The notes under the pieces are model-generated. The model made no database searches. It saw only the letters and a list, made by a program, of their open reading frames with translations, and was not told where the DNA came from. Shown piece after piece: positions 61,652 through 64,000 of a stretch of 64,000 bases of DNA. The DNA is from Gammaproteobacteria bacterium. Lineage in GTDB: Bacteria; Pseudomonadota; Gammaproteobacteria; Nevskiales; Nevskiaceae. Location of the stretch: NCBI GenBank assembly GCA_022599775.1, contig JAHZLQ010000033.1:1-64000 (forward strand), read 5' to 3'. Position numbers and translations under genes: made by a program. Each line of letters starts with the position of its first letter. The first letter of the stretch is position 1.

Positions 61652-64000
61652 CGGGTCTGACCGTCGGACTGCTTATGGGCGCCGCTGTTTGCGGTGTCGC
61701 AGGCGCGGCCGAGGGTGATGCCCAACTGCAACCGCTGATTGCCCAGGCGCATTACTGGGAGGACCGCGGTCGCTATGATCTCGCACGGGAATCCTGGCTC
61801 AAGCTGCTGCGTGTGCAACCCGACGACGCACAGGCGCTGGAGGGTCTGGCGATGGCCGAGGCGCGCAGCAACAAGCCGGAGGCGGCCGAGGTCTATCTGG
61901 AGCGGCTCAAGGAAGCGCACCCCAAGCACCCCGCGATTTCCCGGATCGAAGCCGCGATTCAGCAAGGCGCCATCGATCAGACCAAACTCGAAGAACCCCG
62001 AGGTCTTGCCCGGCAGGGGCGCTATCAGGAAGCGGTGGAATCCTATCGCACGCTGTTCGGCGGCGAAGTCCCCGGCGGCCGCCTGGGTCTCGAGTACTAC
62101 CAGACCCTGGCGGGCGTCGACGGCAAATGGGGCGAGGCCCGACAGGGCATTGAGCGACTGGCCAAGGACTACCCCGATGACCCGGTCTATCGTCTGGCGC
62201 TGGCGCAGCACCTGACCTATCGCGAGGATTCGCGCCGCGACGGCATCAGTCGCCTGGCACAGCTCGCCGACAATGCGGCGGTGTCGGTGCAGGCGCGGCA
62301 AGCATGGCGCCAAGCCTTGCTTTGGTTGTCCACGGACCCCAATGACCGGCGCTACTATCAGACTTACCTCGACGAATACGGCAACGATCCGGAGGTTGCC
62401 GCCAAGCTGCGCGGCGTGCAGGAGGCGGTGGCCAGCGTCACACCGCAGGCCGACCCGCGTGTTGCCGAGGTGCAGGAAGCGTACGAATCATTGAATGGCG
62501 GCGAACTGGCCGCCGCATCTGCTCGTTTCGAGGACCTGCTGCGCGACGATCCGCGCGACGCCGACGGACTCGGCGGTCTGGGCATCGTACGGCTACGCCA
62601 GCAGCGTTTTGCCGAAGCGGCGTCGCTGCTCGAACAAGCCAGCATTGCCGACCCCAAGCGCTCGCAGCGCTGGTCGGAAGCCCTGTCCAGTGCACGGTTC
62701 TACGCGCTGGTACGGGAGGCGGAAACGGCGCGTCAGGCGGCGCAGCCGGAACGCGCCGAACAATTGCTGCGCAGCGCACTCGCCGCGGATGGCGTCGACG
62801 ACGACTCGGACGTGCGCAGCAGCCTGGCTGACGTGCTCGCCGAGCAGGATGAAATCGGCGAAGCCGAACAGCTTTATCGTCAAATCTTGTCGCGTCACCC
62901 CGACAACATGAATGCGACACGCGGGCTGGTCGGCTTGCTCACGCGCAGCAATCGGATTCAGGAAGCGATCCAGCTGGCGGAACGCCTGCCGCCGGAGCTG
63001 CGCAACCAGATCGGCAGCCTCAGTCAGCTCAAGGCGCAATATCTAAGGGATCAGGCGACCGAGGCGACCGAGGCCGGTGACCAGCAGGGCGCCGAGAACC
63101 TGCTCAAACAGGCGCTGCTGCTCGATCCGAACAGCGTTTGGGTGCGCCTCGATCTGGCACGCATCTACCAGCAACAGAAGCGCACGCGTGAAGCCAACAC
63201 CCTGGTTGACGGCATTCTGTCCGGCAACCCGAACATGGGCGAAGCGATTTTCGTGAAGGCCTTGCTGTTATCGGAACAGCAACGCTGGTATGACGCGCTG
63301 CAGTTGATGGAGCAGATCCCGCTGGCGACGCGTGACACCGGCATGGTTCAGCTGCAGCATCGGCTGTGGGTGCGTTACCAGACGGAACGCGCCGGTGTTT
63401 ATGCGCGGTACGGCCGCGTCCAGGATGCGCTGGAACTGCTGCGCCGGGTGGAACCGCAGGTCGACAACGCCCCCGAACTGCTGGGCGCACTGGCCACGGC
63501 CTATGCCGAAGTCGGTGACGAGGGCAGGGCACTGGGTTATATCCGCGCGGCGCTGTCCGGTACGCCGGATCCCGATCCGGGGCTGCGCCTGCAATACGCC
63601 TCGCTCTTGTTCAAGCTGCGACAGGACGCGGAGTTCGAGGTGGTGATGACCGATCTGGTGCAGCGCGGCGGCTTGACCCAGCAACAGGCACTCGATCTGG
63701 CCAATCTGCGCGTGGCCTATCGCCTGCGTCAGGCCGACCTGGTGCGCGAGGAAGGTGATCTTGCGCGCGCCTATGACTATCTGGCGCCGCTGCTGCAGGT
63801 GAACCCCAATGATCCGCGGCTGCTGATGGCGCTGGCGCGCCTCTACAACGATTCCGAGGAATACGACCACGCCGCGCAGATCTACGATCGGGTATTGCAG
63901 ACCGACCCCGAAAACCTCGACGCCTACAAGGGCTCGATCGGCGCCGCGCTGGCACGCAATGATCTGGAAACCGCGAATCAGCTGTTGAACGAGGCGTTCA
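61627..64000 (+). CDS. bcsC: Cellulose export protein BcsC, N-terminal TPR part (runs off the window)
   Basis: BcsC forms the periplasmic TPR scaffold and outer-membrane pore for cellulose. At least 791 residues are visible and no stop is reached. After a signal peptide (about 1-28, ending AGAAEG) come successive TPR units, such as AQAHYWEDRGRYDLARESWLKLL, ALEGLAMAEARSNKPEAAEVYLERL and ALGTLATAYAEVG-type repeats. The C-terminal beta-barrel (last about 350 residues in E. coli) must lie beyond the window. GTG 61627 has GGGAG five bases upstream and is preferred to ATG 61615. It overlaps bcsZ by 25 bp. Confidence 0.93.
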   Translation, partial: MLRRIFALTGLTVGLLMGAAVCGVAGAAEGDAQLQPLIAQAHYWEDRGRYDLARESWLKLLRVQPDDAQALEGLAMAEARSNKPEAAEVYLERLKEAHPKHPAISRIEAAIQQGAIDQTKLEEPRGLARQGRYQEAVESYRTLFGGEVPGGRLGLEYYQTLAGVDGKWGEARQGIERLAKDYPDDPVYRLALAQHLTYREDSRRDGISRLAQLADNAAVSVQARQAWRQALLWLSTDPNDRRYYQTYLDEYGNDPEVAAKLRGVQEAVASVTPQADPRVAEVQEAYESLNGGELAAASARFEDLLRDDPRDADGLGGLGIVRLRQQRFAEAASLLEQASIADPKRSQRWSEALSSARFYALVREAETARQAAQPERAEQLLRSALAADGVDDDSDVRSSLADVLAEQDEIGEAEQLYRQILSRHPDNMNATRGLVGLLTRSNRIQEAIQLAERLPPELRNQIGSLSQLKAQYLRDQATEATEAGDQQGAENLLKQALLLDPNSVWVRLDLARIYQQQKRTREANTLVDGILSGNPNMGEAIFVKALLLSEQQRWYDALQLMEQIPLATRDTGMVQLQHRLWVRYQTERAGVYARYGRVQDALELLRRVEPQVDNAPELLGALATAYAEVGDEGRALGYIRAALSGTPDPDPGLRLQYASLLFKLRQDAEFEVVMTDLVQRGGLTQQQALDLANLRVAYRLRQADLVREEGDLARAYDYLAPLLQVNPNDPRLLMALARLYNDSEEYDHAAQIYDRVLQTDPENLDAYKGSIGAALARNDLETANQLLNEAF

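Overview
The window is one contiguous, GC-rich, gene-dense stretch of what looks like a gammaproteobacterial chromosome. The evidence is the gene content: cpoB-queE-queC, rnr-rlmB, rpsF-rpsR-rplI-dnaB-alr, clpS-clpA, infA-bpt-aat, ftsK-lolA-rarA, GspC-F type II secretion and a BcsC-type cellulose operon. The mix of aat with bpt, a fused BcsAB and scattered gsp genes suggests a Nevskiales/Xanthomonadales-like lineage, but this is inference. I see no prophage, insertion sequence, CRISPR array or rRNA. Most genes are core chromosomal genes in tight operons with 4-bp ATGA/GTGA overlaps. TTG starts are common, and several genes have a -10 element so close to the start codon that the mRNA may be leaderless.

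Layout. 1-2.3 kb: end of cpoB, the preQ0 genes queE/queC, tRNA-Lys, and tRNA-Leu on the minus strand. 2.3-7.2 kb: rnr, an OmpA/YiaD-like lipoprotein, rlmB and a Sel1-like membrane protein. 7.3-11.1 kb: ribosomal proteins S6, S18 and L9, then dnaB and alr. 11.1-17.7 kb (minus): gspC-D-E-F and an alpha/beta hydrolase. 17.8-20.1 kb: a CHASE2 adenylate cyclase. 20.2-26.6 kb: clpS-clpA facing a minus-strand operon (unknown 111-aa protein, PF04339 protein, aat, bpt, infA). Together these encode most of a bacterial N-degron pathway, separated by about 0.4 kb of palindromic repeats. 26.7-34.8 kb: ftsK, a thioredoxin-like protein, lolA, rarA, crcB, serS and a DUF445 protein. 34.8-41.3 kb: a small membrane protein, PBP1B, a TPR lipoprotein, a DinG/YoaA helicase and tsaB. 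41.4-45.8 kb: a SulP anion transporter, a UspA protein, a DUF1206 protein, an SGNH lipoprotein and a gamma-carbonic anhydrase.

45.8-51.0 kb holds the most unusual locus. Three 7-bp direct repeats with an exact 11-bp period look like a PhoB (PHO) box. They lie upstream of a roughly 300-nt structured leader, a large TonB-dependent receptor and a surface-type beta-helix lipoprotein. The arrangement predicts a phosphate-starvation-induced outer-membrane pair whose substrate is unknown.

51.2-53.5 kb: sixA and rsmJ (minus), then a Nudix CoA pyrophosphatase and a MazG-like protein. 53.7-64.0 kb: a cellulose operon bcsD, a proline-rich BcsP/BcsO-like gene, bcsQ, a fused bcsA-bcsB, bcsZ, and bcsC running off the end. 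It encodes the synthase, its crystallising subunit, a cell-pole ATPase, a periplasmic cellulase and the outer-membrane export channel.
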